From the NCBI GenBank assembly GCA_016929445.1, contig JAFGIU010000012.1, positions 1-36,624 on the forward strand: a stretch of 36,624 nucleotides of DNA. The letters run 5' to 3'. This document shows, piece by piece, positions 1 to 9,102 of this stretch (position 1 is the stretch's first letter; each line of letters opens with the position of its first letter). This DNA is from Candidatus Omnitrophota bacterium. GTDB lineage: Bacteria > Omnitrophota > Gorgyraeia > JAFGIU01. The position numbers and the translations under genes are program-made. The notes below the pieces were generated by a model that was given only the letters and a program-made list of their open reading frames with translations, was not told the origin of the DNA and searched no databases.

Positions 1-108
1 ACCTCTTCCCAGCCCGCGCCCATGAGCTCCAGCGAACTCGTCCAGCTCTTTACCGACATCACCGAACTGGACTCCGCCCTGGCCCCCCTGCGATCCAAAA
101 ACGAGTAA
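1..108 (+). CDS. C-terminal end of an unidentified protein (partial)
   Basis: Frame 1 is open from the window edge and ends at a TAA at 106-108, giving the last 35 residues of a protein. The tail is Ser/Pro-rich, then an acidic amphipathic stretch (ELVQLFTDITELDSALAPL) that could be helical. No family can be recognised from so little. It is followed by about 100 bases without a gene before thyA, so it is not obviously co-translated with it. Reality as a coding tail is inferred from the open frame and its position upstream of a same-strand operon. Confidence 0.45.
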   Translation, partial: TSSQPAPMSSSELVQLFTDITELDSALAPLRSKNE

Positions 109-210
109 GCGTTTACACACACCTCATGAGTCTTCTCCAAAGCACCTCGCCCGCAAGGAGTTCGGACAAGGCTTGAAAGTCTCTTCGATTTGAAGGAATC
201 TATAAACTCC

Positions 211-1005
211 ATGAAACAATATCTCCACTTAATGCAGCATGTGCTTGAAAACGGGGCGCGCAAAAATGACCGGACCGGCACCGGGACTCTGAGTGTTTTC
301 GGCCACCAAATGCGCTTTGATCTCTCAAAGGGTTTTCCCCTGATCACCACTAAAAAGCTTCATCTAAAATCCATTATTTACGAGTTACTCTGGTTCCTGA
401 AGGGGGACACCAATGTCAAATACCTGCACGATCACGGGGTGACAATTTGGGATGAGTGGGCGGATCAGAACGGGGACCTGGGTCCGATTTACGGGCATCA
501 ATGGCGCAGCTGGCCCACGGCCTGCCAGGGCACAGTGGATCAGATTTCCAGCGTTCTGAATCAAATCAAAACCAATCCGAACTCCCGGCGCCTCATTATT
601 TCGGCATGGAATGTGGCGGATATCGAACGTATGAAGCTACCGCCTTGCCACTGTTTCTTCCAGTTCTATGTGGCCGGCGGCCGCCTCTCTTGCCAGCTCT
701 TCCAGCGCAGCGCGGATATCTTTCTGGGGGTTCCTTTCAATATTGCCTCTTATTCCCTGCTGACGCTGATGTTTGCACAAGTCTGCGGACTGGAGCCGGG
801 AGATTTTGTTCACACCTTGGGGGATGCGCACATCTATCTCAACCACCTGGAGCAGGCGCAGTTGCAGTTGAGCCGTGAGCCCTATCCCTTGCCCGCCATT
901 GTTCTGAATCCGGAAGTAAAGTCCTTGTTCGACTTCCACTATGAGGATTTCAGTTTGGAAAACTACCAGCACCACCCGCACATCAAGGCCCAGGTAGCCG
1001 TATGA
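211..1005 (+). CDS. thyA: Thymidylate synthase ThyA
   Basis: Makes dTMP from dUMP with methylene-tetrahydrofolate as methyl donor and reductant, in the cytoplasm. From the ATG at 211 the protein is 264 residues, the same length as E. coli ThyA, and it aligns with it from the first residues (MKQYLHLMQ) to the last. The catalytic Cys is in [12 protein letters not shown], about residue 146; the dUMP-binding [17 protein letters not shown] and the N-terminal RTGTGT loop are present. A TTG at 190 would add seven residues, but family length and an AAGGA at 193-197 favour the ATG. The stop overlaps the folA start as ATGA at 1002-1005. Pairing with folA is logical because ThyA generates the dihydrofolate that FolA recycles. 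Confidence 0.97.
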   Translation: MKQYLHLMQHVLENGARKNDRTGTGTLSVFGHQMRFDLSKGFPLITTKKLHLKSIIYELLWFLKGDTNVKYLHDHGVTIWDEWADQNGDLGPIYGHQWRSWPTACQGTVDQISSVLNQIKTNPNSRRLIISAWNVADIERMKLPPCHCFFQFYVAGGRLSCQLFQRSADIFLGVPFNIASYSLLTLMFAQVCGLEPGDFVHTLGDAHIYLNHLEQAQLQLSREPYPLPAIVLNPEVKSLFDFHYEDFSLENYQHHPHIKAQVAV

Positions 1006-1583
1006 ATGTGTCGCTTATTGCAGCGGCATCCCGCAATAACATTATCGGCTCCAAAAACAAACTCCCCTGGAAGCTTTCGGCAGACCTCAAGCACTTCAAG
1101 TCACTCACCCTCAACAATGCTGTGATCATGGGCCGCAAGACCTACGAGTCCATCGGCCATTTGCTGCCCCAGCGCACGAATATCGTGATTACGCGCCAGC
1201 AAGGATTTAATGCGCCTTGCTGCGCAGTGGTGCACTCCATGAAGCAGGCATTGGCGATCTGCACAGACGAGGAGGAGGTCTTCGTCATCGGCGGCGCCCA
1301 GATCTACGAAGCCGCACTGCCCTATGCAAACCGGATCTACCTGACACGCATCCATAAAGATTTCAGCGGAGATACAGAGCTTTTTGAGATTAGTGAGAAG
1401 ACCTGGACAGAGATTCAGCGCGAAGAACATGAAGCGGATGATAAGAATCCTCATGCTTACAGCTTTGTGGTGCTGGAAAGAACGGAAATTAGGAGACACA
1501 TCTCCGAAGGAGATATATCCCCCGAAGCTAGACTAAACGACTTGCAGGGACGCTTCTCTGAGCGGAGCTACACGAAGTCATGA
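1002..1583 (+). CDS. folA: Dihydrofolate reductase FolA with a repeat-derived C-terminal tail
   Basis: Reduces dihydrofolate to tetrahydrofolate with NADPH. Family signatures are clear: [30 protein letters not shown] at the start (the substrate-binding acidic residue is D28 in SADLKHFK), [11 protein letters not shown] and VIGGAQIY for NADPH, and AYSFVVLER closing the fold near residue 160. E. coli FolA ends at the equivalent point (159 residues); this one runs 33 residues further (nt 1482-1580) with no family similarity. That tail is encoded by short inverted repeats, including half of a 14-bp-arm palindrome at 1545-1595, so it is probably an accidental extension by a mobile palindromic repeat. 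Starts inside the thyA stop and overlaps the thioesterase start by ATGA at 1580-1583. Confidence 0.95.
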   Translation: MNVSLIAAASRNNIIGSKNKLPWKLSADLKHFKSLTLNNAVIMGRKTYESIGHLLPQRTNIVITRQQGFNAPCCAVVHSMKQALAICTDEEEVFVIGGAQIYEAALPYANRIYLTRIHKDFSGDTELFEISEKTWTEIQREEHEADDKNPHAYSFVVLERTEIRRHISEGDISPEARLNDLQGRFSERSYTKS

Positions 1584-1595
1584 GAAACGTCCCTG
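1545..1595. repeat. Palindromic repeat spanning the folA stop and the next start
   Basis: CAGGGACGCTTCTC at 1545-1558 is the reverse complement of GAGAAACGTCCCTG at 1582-1595 in 13 of 14 positions, with a 23-base centre at 1559-1581. The element carries the folA stop and the thioesterase ATG, supplying the end of one protein and the first residues of the next. Just upstream, TCTCC at 1501-1505 can pair either with GGAGA at 1492-1496 or with GGAGA at 1509-1513. The shape is that of a REP/MITE-like genomic palindrome; copy number elsewhere cannot be seen here. Confidence 0.7.
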
Positions 1596-1993
1596 TCTCT
1601 CACTACTCCCACAAAATTGAAATCAAAGTCCGGGATTACGAGTGCGACTTGCAAGGGATTGTAAACAATGCCGTGTACCATCACTATCTGGAACACGCGC
1701 GGCATGAATTCCTCAACACGGTGGGAATCAACTTTTCCAGTCTGTCAGAGCGTGGCGTGGATTTGGTGCTGACCCGGGCCGAAATCGACTACAAATTCCC
1801 TCTGCGAAGCGGGGATTGCTTCTGGGTGGGGACAAATGCGATCCAAGTATCCAAACTCCGCTTTGGCTTCCTTCAGGATATTTATCGTCTCAAGGACGAC
1901 AAGCTCATCCTGCAGGCCAAAATGACCGGCACCTCTCTGAGCAAAGACGGAAAGCCGATCCCTCTCAAGGAACTTGAAGACCTGGCTCTCTAG
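1580..1993 (+). CDS. Hot-dog fold acyl-CoA thioesterase (4HBT, YbgC/FadM type)
   Basis: A 137-residue single-domain hot-dog protein, the usual size for the 4HBT family. The active-site region reads [29 protein letters not shown], matching the family pattern with the catalytic Asp in ECDLQG and the long helix ending in EHAR. It probably hydrolyses an acyl-CoA in the cytoplasm; the acyl chain cannot be predicted. The ATG overlaps the folA stop, so it is translationally coupled. Its first eight residues (MRNVPVSH) lie in a palindromic repeat, so the ancestral start was probably slightly downstream or replaced. The stop TAG shares the palindrome CTAG (1990-1993) with the stop of the convergent gene. 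Confidence 0.88.
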   Translation: MRNVPVSHYSHKIEIKVRDYECDLQGIVNNAVYHHYLEHARHEFLNTVGINFSSLSERGVDLVLTRAEIDYKFPLRSGDCFWVGTNAIQVSKLRFGFLQDIYRLKDDKLILQAKMTGTSLSKDGKPIPLKELEDLAL

Positions 1994-4689
1994 AACCTTG
2001 AAAGATACTCTCCGTAACCTTCTTCTTCCAATTTCTCAACGGGAATAAAGCGCAAGGCCGCGGAGTTGATACAATAGCGCTGACCCGTGGGCTGCGGGCC
2101 ATCGTCGAAAACATGCCCCAAATGTGCATCTGCCCGCTTGCTGCGAATCTCAACGCGCCTCATGCCAAAGCTATGGTCCTCAACTTCCACAATCTCCTCA
2201 GGCTCAAGAGGCCGGGTGAAACTCGGCCAACCCGTGCCCGACTCAAATTTGTCCGTGGAGATAAACAGGGGGACCCCGGAAATCACGTCCACATAAAGAC
2301 CGGGCTTCTTGTTGTCCCAGAGCGCATTCTGAAACGCGGGTTCTGTGCCGCATTCCCGGGTCACATGGTACTGTTCCGGAGTCAAAAGACTCCGAAGTTC
2401 TTCGTTGGACTTGTTTGAATGATCGTTCATTTGCCCACCTTTCGGCATCTCCAGCAGTTTCAAATACTCTTTCTCCTGCTCGTCGCTGAACGGCGAGCAG
2501 CGTAAAGCTGTAGTCAACAACAAGACCTTGTCCCCAAAAAAGATCTGAGGCTGGCGCAGGGCTGCAGCCCGGTCCAAAAGACGGACACCCTTTTCCTGCG
2601 CTTCCAAGGCGCCCTCCATGTCATTAAGGCCCTCGAGCGCGCGCGCCAGGTTGATGTAGCCATGCGCGAATGCGGGCTCCGCGGAAAGTGCCTTTCTGAA
2701 AAGGCCGGCCGCCGAGTCAAAACGGCCCTCAGCCCACGCGCGCCAACCGGCATTGTTGAGCTGCACCCATTTCTGATTCTCCAAGATCAACCCGCGCGAC
2801 TTTGGGGCTTTAACAACCAATCCATTGGCCAAACGCGAGCGGGCCACTTCCGTGCGATGAGCACAAGCCGCGGCCTCTTCGGGATTCCCGGAAAGGGCGT
2901 AGAGCAGGGCTAACTGGTCCCAGGCCGGGAAAAAGTCTTTGTTGAGATCAACTGCCTTGCGCAAAAGTCCAGCGGCCTCCGCACTTTTCCCGTCTTGTTG
3001 CAAAACCTGCGACTGGACTAAGAAAAGAGCGGAATCTGCGGATCTCTCCAATCCCTGCTGTGCCAGGCGAAGGGCCGCGTTCCTCTCCCCTGATTCCAGG
3101 AGCACTTTTGCCAGTGCACAGGTATTGGCCGCAGAGGTGTCCTTCTCATAAGCCTTCTGATAGTCTTCCAGATTCAGGTCAAACAGCAAATGCGTGCCGT
3201 AAAAAACGTGATCCGGCGCATGGGATCTGAGCCACGCATAGGTCTCCAATGGATCCAGAAAATCCCAATAATCCGCGGCCTGCACCAAGATTCTCCCCAG
3301 CACCGGTTTTCCAGGATCCATGACCATGGGTCCCCAGGATTCCAGCTCTTTCTCGACCAAGGGCCCTGTTTGCCCCCAATCCAGATTGGAATCCAAAAAC
3401 ATTTTATAGGCCTGCCCGGGCCCGCCGGAGATCTCATTGAAGTAACCGGTCTCATTTGGGTGACTGAGCGCCGAGGCAGCCAGATACCAAACCCCAAAGC
3501 CGGCCACGGCCAAAGGCCCCAAGACTTTCTGCCAGGCAACTTCCCCGACAATACGCGACAACACAATCACCAAAGGCGCATACAGCGGCAAGAGATAACG
3601 CAAACCCTGGGCCCGGGGATTACAGAATGAAAAATACAGGGCCACGACTCCGATCAGCAGCAACAGCATCCCCTCGCCGTGGACAAAACGCGGCCGTTTG
3701 AAGACCTTCCATCCGGCATATCCCACAACCAAAAGCAAAAAGGGTGCGGGATTCTTGTACAAAAAGCTCAGGGCCTGATACTGAGGCCATCCGCTCATCG
3801 AGAATTCGCCGTTCAAAAATCCCGGGAATCCCACGGAAGAGAGATAGAACTGGAAGTCCAGGCTCCGCACAAAGAGCCCGGGCAAGGGAAGAGGAATCCG
3901 GTTCAGGACAGGGACCTGGCTCAAACTCAAGAAAAGATTCGAAAGATAGCTGTGGGCTGCCAGGCTTTGCCCAAATCCGTTGAATGCATAGCCCGCATTG
4001 AGCACCGCTAAGGCGCTCAATCCCACAAAGACCAAGCGGCGCAAGGCCTCTCCCGCGGCGCGGATGCCCTGGGCCCGCGCTCCGGCCAAACCCTCAACAA
4101 TCGCCGCCAACACCAAGACCCCGGCAGCCAAGAGGGCCACATGCTTGGTCAGCAGAGCCAAGCCCAACCAAAGCCCTGAGGCCAGCGCATGCCCCCAATG
4201 CCACTCCTTGGCCGCCTTCCACCAGTGATAAAAAGCCGCAAGGATCAGGGCACTGACCGGCACATCCAGATTGCCGGTTGAAGCATGACCTGCCAACACC
4301 GGATTCCACAGCAACAAAAAGAGTGCCGCCACTGCCGGGGGCGCGCCGTACATTTCCCGGGCCCACCGGAAGGTATAAAAGCCCAGCAAGAGACTAAAAC
4401 CCAGACCCGCAATGCGAACCGCGTACAGATCCAGACCGCTGTGACTCAGGCCTACAACTCGAAGCAAGCCCTCTTGCAAGAGCGGCCACAGGGGCGGGTG
4501 ATGCAGAAGAAAGCGCACATCCCAGTTGATGGGAGGATTCCACAGAGCCCGGCGCATGGCCTCGTAAAAGGGCTCGTCCCCGGTCGGACCCGTGCTAAGT
4601 GCCCGCAAAACTGCAAACAGGAGAAAACCCAGGGTGAAGGCCGTGACCCAAAGCCCGGTGCGCCGCGAGGATCTCAACGCAGAGTTCAT
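1990..4689 (-). CDS. GT-C membrane glycosyltransferase-TPR protein fused to MsrB
   Basis: 899 residues in three parts. Residues 1-500 form a polytopic membrane enzyme of the ArnT/PMT (GT39-like) class, with an acidic first loop after helix 1 (TGDEPF, D38/E39) and HHPPLWP; such enzymes move a sugar from a polyprenyl carrier. Residues 520-705 contain TPR-like helices, probably periplasmic. Residues 754-899 are a complete MsrB, reducing methionine-R-sulfoxide: [17 protein letters not shown] and catalytic Cys in RYCINSA (about C873). It is the zinc-free kind, lacking both CxxC pairs. The join is in frame with no stop, and an internal ATG at 2430 has its own AGGTGG upstream, suggesting two genes that lost the separating stop. 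The start overlaps the upstream gene by ATGA at 4686-4689. Confidence 0.85.
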   Translation of the reverse strand: MNSALRSSRRTGLWVTAFTLGFLLFAVLRALSTGPTGDEPFYEAMRRALWNPPINWDVRFLLHHPPLWPLLQEGLLRVVGLSHSGLDLYAVRIAGLGFSLLLGFYTFRWAREMYGAPPAVAALFLLLWNPVLAGHASTGNLDVPVSALILAAFYHWWKAAKEWHWGHALASGLWLGLALLTKHVALLAAGVLVLAAIVEGLAGARAQGIRAAGEALRRLVFVGLSALAVLNAGYAFNGFGQSLAAHSYLSNLFLSLSQVPVLNRIPLPLPGLFVRSLDFQFYLSSVGFPGFLNGEFSMSGWPQYQALSFLYKNPAPFLLLVVGYAGWKVFKRPRFVHGEGMLLLLIGVVALYFSFCNPRAQGLRYLLPLYAPLVIVLSRIVGEVAWQKVLGPLAVAGFGVWYLAASALSHPNETGYFNEISGGPGQAYKMFLDSNLDWGQTGPLVEKELESWGPMVMDPGKPVLGRILVQAADYWDFLDPLETYAWLRSHAPDHVFYGTHLLFDLNLEDYQKAYEKDTSAANTCALAKVLLESGERNAALRLAQQGLERSADSALFLVQSQVLQQDGKSAEAAGLLRKAVDLNKDFFPAWDQLALLYALSGNPEEAAACAHRTEVARSRLANGLVVKAPKSRGLILENQKWVQLNNAGWRAWAEGRFDSAAGLFRKALSAEPAFAHGYINLARALEGLNDMEGALEAQEKGVRLLDRAAALRQPQIFFGDKVLLLTTALRCSPFSDEQEKEYLKLLEMPKGGQMNDHSNKSNEELRSLLTPEQYHVTRECGTEPAFQNALWDNKKPGLYVDVISGVPLFISTDKFESGTGWPSFTRPLEPEEIVEVEDHSFGMRRVEIRSKRADAHLGHVFDDGPQPTGQRYCINSAALRFIPVEKLEEEGYGEYLSRF
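2428..2442 (-). promoter_or_regulatory. msrB: Internal ribosome binding site and ATG for free MsrB
   Basis: Reading the minus strand, AAAGGTGGGCAAATG puts a Shine-Dalgarno-like AGGTGG a few bases before the ATG at 2430. Initiation here would give a free 146-residue MsrB (1990-2430), the normal length for the family and starting as stand-alone MsrB proteins do. In the fused frame these bases are read as the linker KGGQ. Both products may be made. Confidence 0.5.
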
Positions 4690-6173
4690 AGGAGTTCCTC
4701 CCTTTGCAACTCACGGGGGACATAGATGTGGAAGAAATAGGTCAAAGAAATATCCCGCATGGGGATGAGCGCGCGGACCTCGTAGTTCCGGTCAATGGCC
4801 TCTTGGACCTCGGGAAGATACAAAACAAAGTGTGCCACAATCTCCTTAAAGCGCCGGGCCTCGATATCGGCAAGCAACTTTTCCAACATCACCCTCCGGG
4901 GTTCTTCCTGAAAAGCTCCGGCTTTTTCCAACACGTAGTAGGTATTGGGTTCAAAGAGAATGGGTCTCTGTGCCCTGAGGAGGGCGGTGTACCAAGTATC
5001 CATCAATACCGGACCCTCCACCTGAGCAATATGTTCGGACATGGCTCGATAGATCCGCACGTCCTCGCGGGTGGGCATGGGATAGGCCCCCTTGGCATAG
5101 GCCGCGCCTTGAAACGCAAGAAGCAGAATCCCGGTGAGTAAAGGCAAAGCCTGCTGAGTCTTCAGCGAAATCTCCCGAAGCCGGAGCAACAAATACCCAA
5201 ATAGAAAACAGGCGATCGCGGAAACGGGGATGAAGTAGTAATAGGAAGAGCCTTTTCGGGCGATTCCAAAGATCGTAAAGACCCAAAGCAAGGCATAGAA
5301 AATATCGAGCGCATTGGCCCGGCCTTCCTTCCAGCGCCAGAGGGTCGCAACCGCGGCTCCAGCCAGAAGGACCGCGTTGAGCTTCAGGTAAGGGACAACC
5401 AGATTCCATCCCCATGTCCGGTCCGCACACGCCTGCGCACCCCATCCCGTATGGACAAGCCACCCACCCCTTGTAAAGACGGCCAGCAGCATCCAGATCC
5501 CGGCCAAGGCCAGCAAAGTCAACGCGGTTGGGCGTAAAGCCTTGCGGGGTCTTTCCCTCCACACAGCACACAGGATTGCCAGCACGGCCAGAATCCCTGT
5601 TTGCTTGACCCCTGCTGCCAAGAAAGCACACCCCAGACCCAGGGCCAAGGCCTTGCCCCGCGCCCCGCGCACAGCCACCCAGTACACGGCAAAAACGCTC
5701 AGGCCCGCTGCCAAGGGATCCACCCTCCCGATCGCGTACCACTGGGCCAAGGCCTTATCACCGAAGAACAGCCCTAAAACAGCCCAGGGAATCCAAGGAC
5801 TGGAAGTCTGCTTGCGAGTCCCGTGCCAAAGACATCCGGCCACCAGCCCCACGGAAAACACGCTAATCAGACGCGCCGGCAGCAGGCTGGGCCCGAAAAG
5901 CCAAAGAAAGGGTTTTAAGAGAAGAGGGTAAAGCGGCGGATAAATAAAGATGACAAAGGGATAATCAGAAGGCGAGGAATAGAGCGGCTCTCCGGAAAAC
6001 AAGCGGTCTGCGGCAAAGAGCATAATCCCTTCAAAACCGTTCCACTCTCCAGGCAGAGCCAGGACACTGGCCGTATATTGCACAAAAGCCACCACAGCCG
6101 CAAACAGCAACAAAAGCGGAACCGCGGACACAATTTCCCAATGCCTCTTGATCAGAAAAGATGAATCGCCCAT
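4686..6173 (-). CDS. Polytopic GT-C type glycosyltransferase (GT39/DUF2029-like)
   Basis: A 495-residue membrane protein with about ten or more hydrophobic segments. The first periplasmic loop is acidic (NGFEGIML), followed by the [11 protein letters not shown] motif seen in dolichyl/undecaprenyl-phosphate sugar-dependent GT-C enzymes. It probably transfers a sugar to a lipid or glycan on the outer face of the inner membrane; substrate unknown. The same frame is open upstream to 6632, but that 153-residue part is antisense to the flippase gene, hydrophilic and low-complexity, so the ATG at 6173 ([16 protein letters not shown]) is chosen. The following gene has a GGAGG ribosome site within this gene's end and overlaps by ATGA, so the pair is an operon. 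A TACAAT box lies 10 bases upstream of the ATG. Confidence 0.82.
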   Translation of the reverse strand: MGDSSFLIKRHWEIVSAVPLLLLFAAVVAFVQYTASVLALPGEWNGFEGIMLFAADRLFSGEPLYSSPSDYPFVIFIYPPLYPLLLKPFLWLFGPSLLPARLISVFSVGLVAGCLWHGTRKQTSSPWIPWAVLGLFFGDKALAQWYAIGRVDPLAAGLSVFAVYWVAVRGARGKALALGLGCAFLAAGVKQTGILAVLAILCAVWRERPRKALRPTALTLLALAGIWMLLAVFTRGGWLVHTGWGAQACADRTWGWNLVVPYLKLNAVLLAGAAVATLWRWKEGRANALDIFYALLWVFTIFGIARKGSSYYYFIPVSAIACFLFGYLLLRLREISLKTQQALPLLTGILLLAFQGAAYAKGAYPMPTREDVRIYRAMSEHIAQVEGPVLMDTWYTALLRAQRPILFEPNTYYVLEKAGAFQEEPRRVMLEKLLADIEARRFKEIVAHFVLYLPEVQEAIDRNYEVRALIPMRDISLTYFFHIYVPRELQREELL

Positions 6174-6177
6174 GCAG

Positions 6178-6232
6178 GTCCCTATTGTACTCTCGAGACC
6201 TGGCAGGGTCGATGCCGATGTATAATAGGGAC
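6178..6232. promoter_or_regulatory. Mirror-symmetric divergent promoter pair
   Basis: GTCCCTATTGTAC at 6178-6190 and GTATAATAGGGAC at 6220-6232 are inverted copies (12 of 13 positions). Each arm contains a -10-like box facing outward: TACAAT on the minus strand (6189-6184) for the GT-C gene and TATAAT on the plus strand (6221-6226) for the flippase. Both are followed by AGGGAC. Neither has a good -35 box at 17 bases, so an activator or a shared regulator binding between them is possible. Inference from sequence only. Confidence 0.5.
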
Positions 6233-6234
6233 TT

Positions 6235-6267
6235 ATGAAAAACAGCCTCACAAAACAATTTGAATGA
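6235..6267 (+). CDS. Possible 10-residue leader peptide before the flippase
   Basis: An ATG at 6235, eight bases after the TATAAT box, opens a tiny frame MKNSLTKQFE whose TGA (6265-6267) overlaps the flippase ATG (6264-6266). It could be a leaderless start that couples translation to the flippase, which otherwise has no visible ribosome site. It may also be chance; there is no conservation evidence. Confidence 0.25.
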   Translation: MKNSLTKQFE

Positions 6268-7817
6268 CGAGTCCGCCTCGAGAGACCCCCAAGAACTTCA
6301 GCGACCAGCTCATCCGCAATAGCGGCTCCAGCTTTGTGGTGCTGCTCGGAGGCCGCTTTGCCCTCACTCTGCTCTCGGTGCTGGGCGTGGCCCTGACAAC
6401 CCGGCTCCTCGGGGTGGCTGGATTCGGCCGGTGGAGCATGTACCTGGCCGTCATCTACTTGGTCTGGACTGCTCTGACCGCCTGGAATTACAATGCCCTC
6501 TTTCGCTACGGGCTGGAGGAATACCAACAAACCCGCAGCCTTCAACTGAGTTTTTGGACCCGCAACAGTATTCTTTTCCCCCTCCTTTTGCTCGCCATTT
6601 TCGCCCTCGTGAAGTTTGAGGACCCGATTCAACGGTATATCGGAGCGCCCATACCCTGGCTTTGGATACTTCTGGGAAGTCTTGCTCTCATTGCCAAAGA
6701 AATATCCGGCACCCTCTTACAAGCCTGCGGCCGGCTGCGCACCTTTGGGATTGTGGACGTTGCCGAGAAGCTGCTCTTTGTGACCGGTATTGTTTTGGTC
6801 CTCTTCTTCAAACCGGATTCTCCCCTCATGATGGTCGTGGGCATTTCGATACTGGCCACTGCGGCCGTAAGTATCGGTATTCTTGTAAGCCTGTCAAAAT
6901 TTCTGGGAAAGCCCAAGACTACTCGAGCGGAAATTATCCGGCACTTGCGCTTTTCCTGGCCATATATTTTCCAATGTCTGATCAACACCTATGTCCTCAA
7001 TTGGGTTCATTTATGGCTGCTGCGACTCTGGATGGATGAGGCTGCCGTTGGGATCTTTGCCCTGGCATATAGAGCCATGAGCTTGACTCAAAACATCACC
7101 ACCGCGCTGCAAACACTGATCAGCCCTGTGGTCATTTCCTGGAAGACCGAAGGACAAACGCACCGCACAGCGGAATTTGTCCGCGTCCTTGTCCCGCAAA
7201 TGGCTTTCTTGTGGATGAGCGCGCTCAGTCTGGCAATCCTGTTCAGCCCGGAAATTTGTTTGCTTCTGGGAGGGCCGGAGTTCAGAAGAGCGGGCCCGCC
7301 CTTAGGACTCCTCCTGATTGCGCTTTTGCCGAGCTTTCTGGGCTCCATGTACTTCAAGGTTCTCTTGGCGGAAGAACGCTCTCTGCACATTTTTCTGGTG
7401 AACCTGGGCGGTTCGCTGGTCACCATCGGTGCATCCATATTTCTTATTCCCCGTCTTGGGGTATATGGATCCGTGGCAGGTGTTCTCCTGGGATTCCTAA
7501 CCATTGCCATACTTTCCGCCCTTGCCGTGTCCAAGACACTGCCGCTAAGATTCGGTTTCCCCGGCGGGATGGCTCTTGTGCCCGGAGCTGCCTTCCTGGC
7601 GATTGTGAGTTCCTCTTCACCGCAACGGATTCTGCTGAGCACACTTACTCTGCTGCTTTGGGTCCTGCTCTTCAAACGACTCCGTATTTTCGCTGAAAAA
7701 GATATTTTGCGGATGCAACAAGCAGGCGTTCCAAAGATCTGGTGTGAAAGAGTCTGCCGTACGTTCATGATTCTCAGGCTCTTGCCAAGACAACCCTGCA
7801 AGAATCCCGAGCTATAG
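6264..7817 (+). CDS. Wzx-like polysaccharide flippase (MOP superfamily)
   Basis: A 517-residue, highly hydrophobic protein with about 12-14 membrane helices. The opening GGRFALTLLSVLGVALTTRLLGVAGFGRWSMYLAVI is the characteristic first two helices and loop of polysaccharide-biosynthesis flippases (RfbX/Wzx, PF01943/PF13440-like). It would move an undecaprenyl-linked oligosaccharide to the outer face of the inner membrane. The stop is one base before the ATG of a GT2 glycosyltransferase, so the two act together. Start 6264 overlaps the stop of a possible leader peptide. The C-terminal 30 residues are basic and cytoplasmic in character. The transported glycan cannot be told from sequence. Confidence 0.88.
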   Translation: MTSPPRETPKNFSDQLIRNSGSSFVVLLGGRFALTLLSVLGVALTTRLLGVAGFGRWSMYLAVIYLVWTALTAWNYNALFRYGLEEYQQTRSLQLSFWTRNSILFPLLLLAIFALVKFEDPIQRYIGAPIPWLWILLGSLALIAKEISGTLLQACGRLRTFGIVDVAEKLLFVTGIVLVLFFKPDSPLMMVVGISILATAAVSIGILVSLSKFLGKPKTTRAEIIRHLRFSWPYIFQCLINTYVLNWVHLWLLRLWMDEAAVGIFALAYRAMSLTQNITTALQTLISPVVISWKTEGQTHRTAEFVRVLVPQMAFLWMSALSLAILFSPEICLLLGGPEFRRAGPPLGLLLIALLPSFLGSMYFKVLLAEERSLHIFLVNLGGSLVTIGASIFLIPRLGVYGSVAGVLLGFLTIAILSALAVSKTLPLRFGFPGGMALVPGAAFLAIVSSSSPQRILLSTLTLLLWVLLFKRLRIFAEKDILRMQQAGVPKIWCERVCRTFMILRLLPRQPCKNPEL

Positions 7818-7818
7818 A

Positions 7819-8523
7819 ATGGACCTGTCCATCGTTATCCCTATCCGGAATGAGGCCGCGGCAATAGAAGCTCTTCAAGGATCTCTGGTCGAGGTTCTAT
7901 CCCAACTCAACTTGAGCTCTGAGGTTATTCTCTGCGACGATGACAGTACGGACGGTAGCAACTACCTGATAAGGACGGCCTGCAAGGAGGACTCCCGTTT
8001 CCGCCTCCATTCCATGTCCAAGCACAGCGGACAAATGGCCACTTTGACCGAGGGACTGATGATCGCTCAAGGGTCTCTGCTCATGACCCTCGATGCAGAC
8101 CTGCAAATTCATCCTAGAGAAATCCCGCGTTTTGTGGAAAAAATTAAATCAGGGTGTGACTTTGTAAACGGCCACCGCACAAGCCGGGCAAAAAGATCAA
8201 GGCCCAGAAAATTGGCGTCCAGACTGACCGCTCGTTACCTCGACTTGCTCTCAGGACAAAGTCACGTGGATTGGGGATGCGGAATGACGGCATTTACGCG
8301 GGAGTGTTGGGGACGAGCGCTTGAGACCATCAATGGGAAGACATTGACGAAATTTGATTTGATCGCTTCCGCGAAATGCGTGGGCTGTGTGGATGTTGTG
8401 GAGGAAGCCAGGCAAACAGGGAGCTCAAAATACATGCCGCTGCAGGGCTGCAAAACTCTGATTTGGTATGCGTGCAGGGCCACAAGTTCCCGGCTGCGGA
8501 AAGTTTTTAAGAAGCCAGCATAG
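7819..8523 (+). CDS. GT2 family glycosyltransferase (DPM1/GtrB-like)
   Basis: A 234-residue GT-A fold enzyme. LSIVIPIRNEAAAI opens the fold; CDDDSTDGS (about residues 39-47) binds the nucleotide sugar; KHSGQMATLTEGL and LDADLQIHP (about 91-99, metal-binding DAD) are typical of polyprenyl-phosphate mannose/glucose synthases. It lacks the C-terminal membrane helices of GtrB, so is of the soluble DPM1-like sort. It probably loads a sugar onto polyprenyl phosphate, giving the donor used by the GT-C enzymes nearby. One base separates it from the flippase. Its last 17 bases overlap the convergent DJ-1 gene. Confidence 0.88.
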   Translation: MDLSIVIPIRNEAAAIEALQGSLVEVLSQLNLSSEVILCDDDSTDGSNYLIRTACKEDSRFRLHSMSKHSGQMATLTEGLMIAQGSLLMTLDADLQIHPREIPRFVEKIKSGCDFVNGHRTSRAKRSRPRKLASRLTARYLDLLSGQSHVDWGCGMTAFTRECWGRALETINGKTLTKFDLIASAKCVGCVDVVEEARQTGSSKYMPLQGCKTLIWYACRATSSRLRKVFKKPA

Positions 8524-9058
8524 GGCCAGCCACCTGCGCCCTCTTTTCGGGCCCGTAGAGTAATTCCACCAGGGTCAGAGCGAATTCCATGGCCGTACCC
8601 GGGCCCCTGCTGGTCACACAATTCCCGTCGATCACCACTCTGCAATCCACGGCCTCCTGGTTACCCAGTTTTGAAGAATAATTGGGGTGGGCGGTTGCCC
8701 GGCAATTCTCCAGCAAACCGTGGTGCTCCAGAACAATTGCCGGCGCCGCGCAAATCGCGGCATAAATCTTTCCGGCATCCCGGTGGCGGTGGAGGAGTTC
8801 GATCAACTCGTCACATTCGGCCAGAAAATCGGCCCCCGGCATGCCGCCGGGCAAAACAATGAGATCGTACTCCTCATCCACACAATTCTCGATCAGATCA
8901 TCGGCAATCAGGCGAACACCCCTGGAGGCCACGACTTCCTCGTCCGTCACAGACGCGACAAGAACCTCGGCCCCGGCCCGGCGCAACACATCAATCACCG
9001 TGACGGCTTCAATCTCTTCTGTTCCGTCGGCTATCGGGACAAGGACTCGTTTGGACAT
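8507..9058 (-). CDS. DJ-1/PfpI family protein
   Basis: A 183-residue member of the DJ-1/ThiJ/YajL family. GTEEIEAVTVIDVLRRAG supplies the conserved acidic residue, LPGGMPGA the oxyanion loop, and AAICAAPAIVL the reactive nucleophile-elbow Cys (about C103). Family members act on methylglyoxal/glyoxal adducts or as oxidative-stress chaperones; which applies is not determinable. A GTG at 9067 would add three residues, but a strong GGGAGGTGA immediately precedes the ATG at 9058 and overlaps that GTG, deciding for the ATG. Monocistronic or preceded by a GT-C gene 44 bases upstream. Convergent overlap with the GT2 gene. Confidence 0.92.
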   Translation of the reverse strand: MSKRVLVPIADGTEEIEAVTVIDVLRRAGAEVLVASVTDEEVVASRGVRLIADDLIENCVDEEYDLIVLPGGMPGADFLAECDELIELLHRHRDAGKIYAAICAAPAIVLEHHGLLENCRATAHPNYSSKLGNQEAVDCRVVIDGNCVTSRGPGTAMEFALTLVELLYGPEKRAQVAGPMLAS

Positions 9059-9102
9059 ATGGCTCACCTCCCACTCTCCTTCGGTTTAGATCCACACCCT
9101 TG

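Noticed and set aside
6174-6632. The 153-residue N-terminal extension of the GT-C gene frame
   Set aside because: It is antisense to the flippase start, hydrophilic and unlike any GT-C N-terminus; the ATG at 6173 begins a normal first membrane helix.
7088-7801. A 237-codon minus-strand frame
   Set aside because: Shadow of the flippase; rich in Arg, Ser and Pro as expected for antisense of membrane-helix codons.
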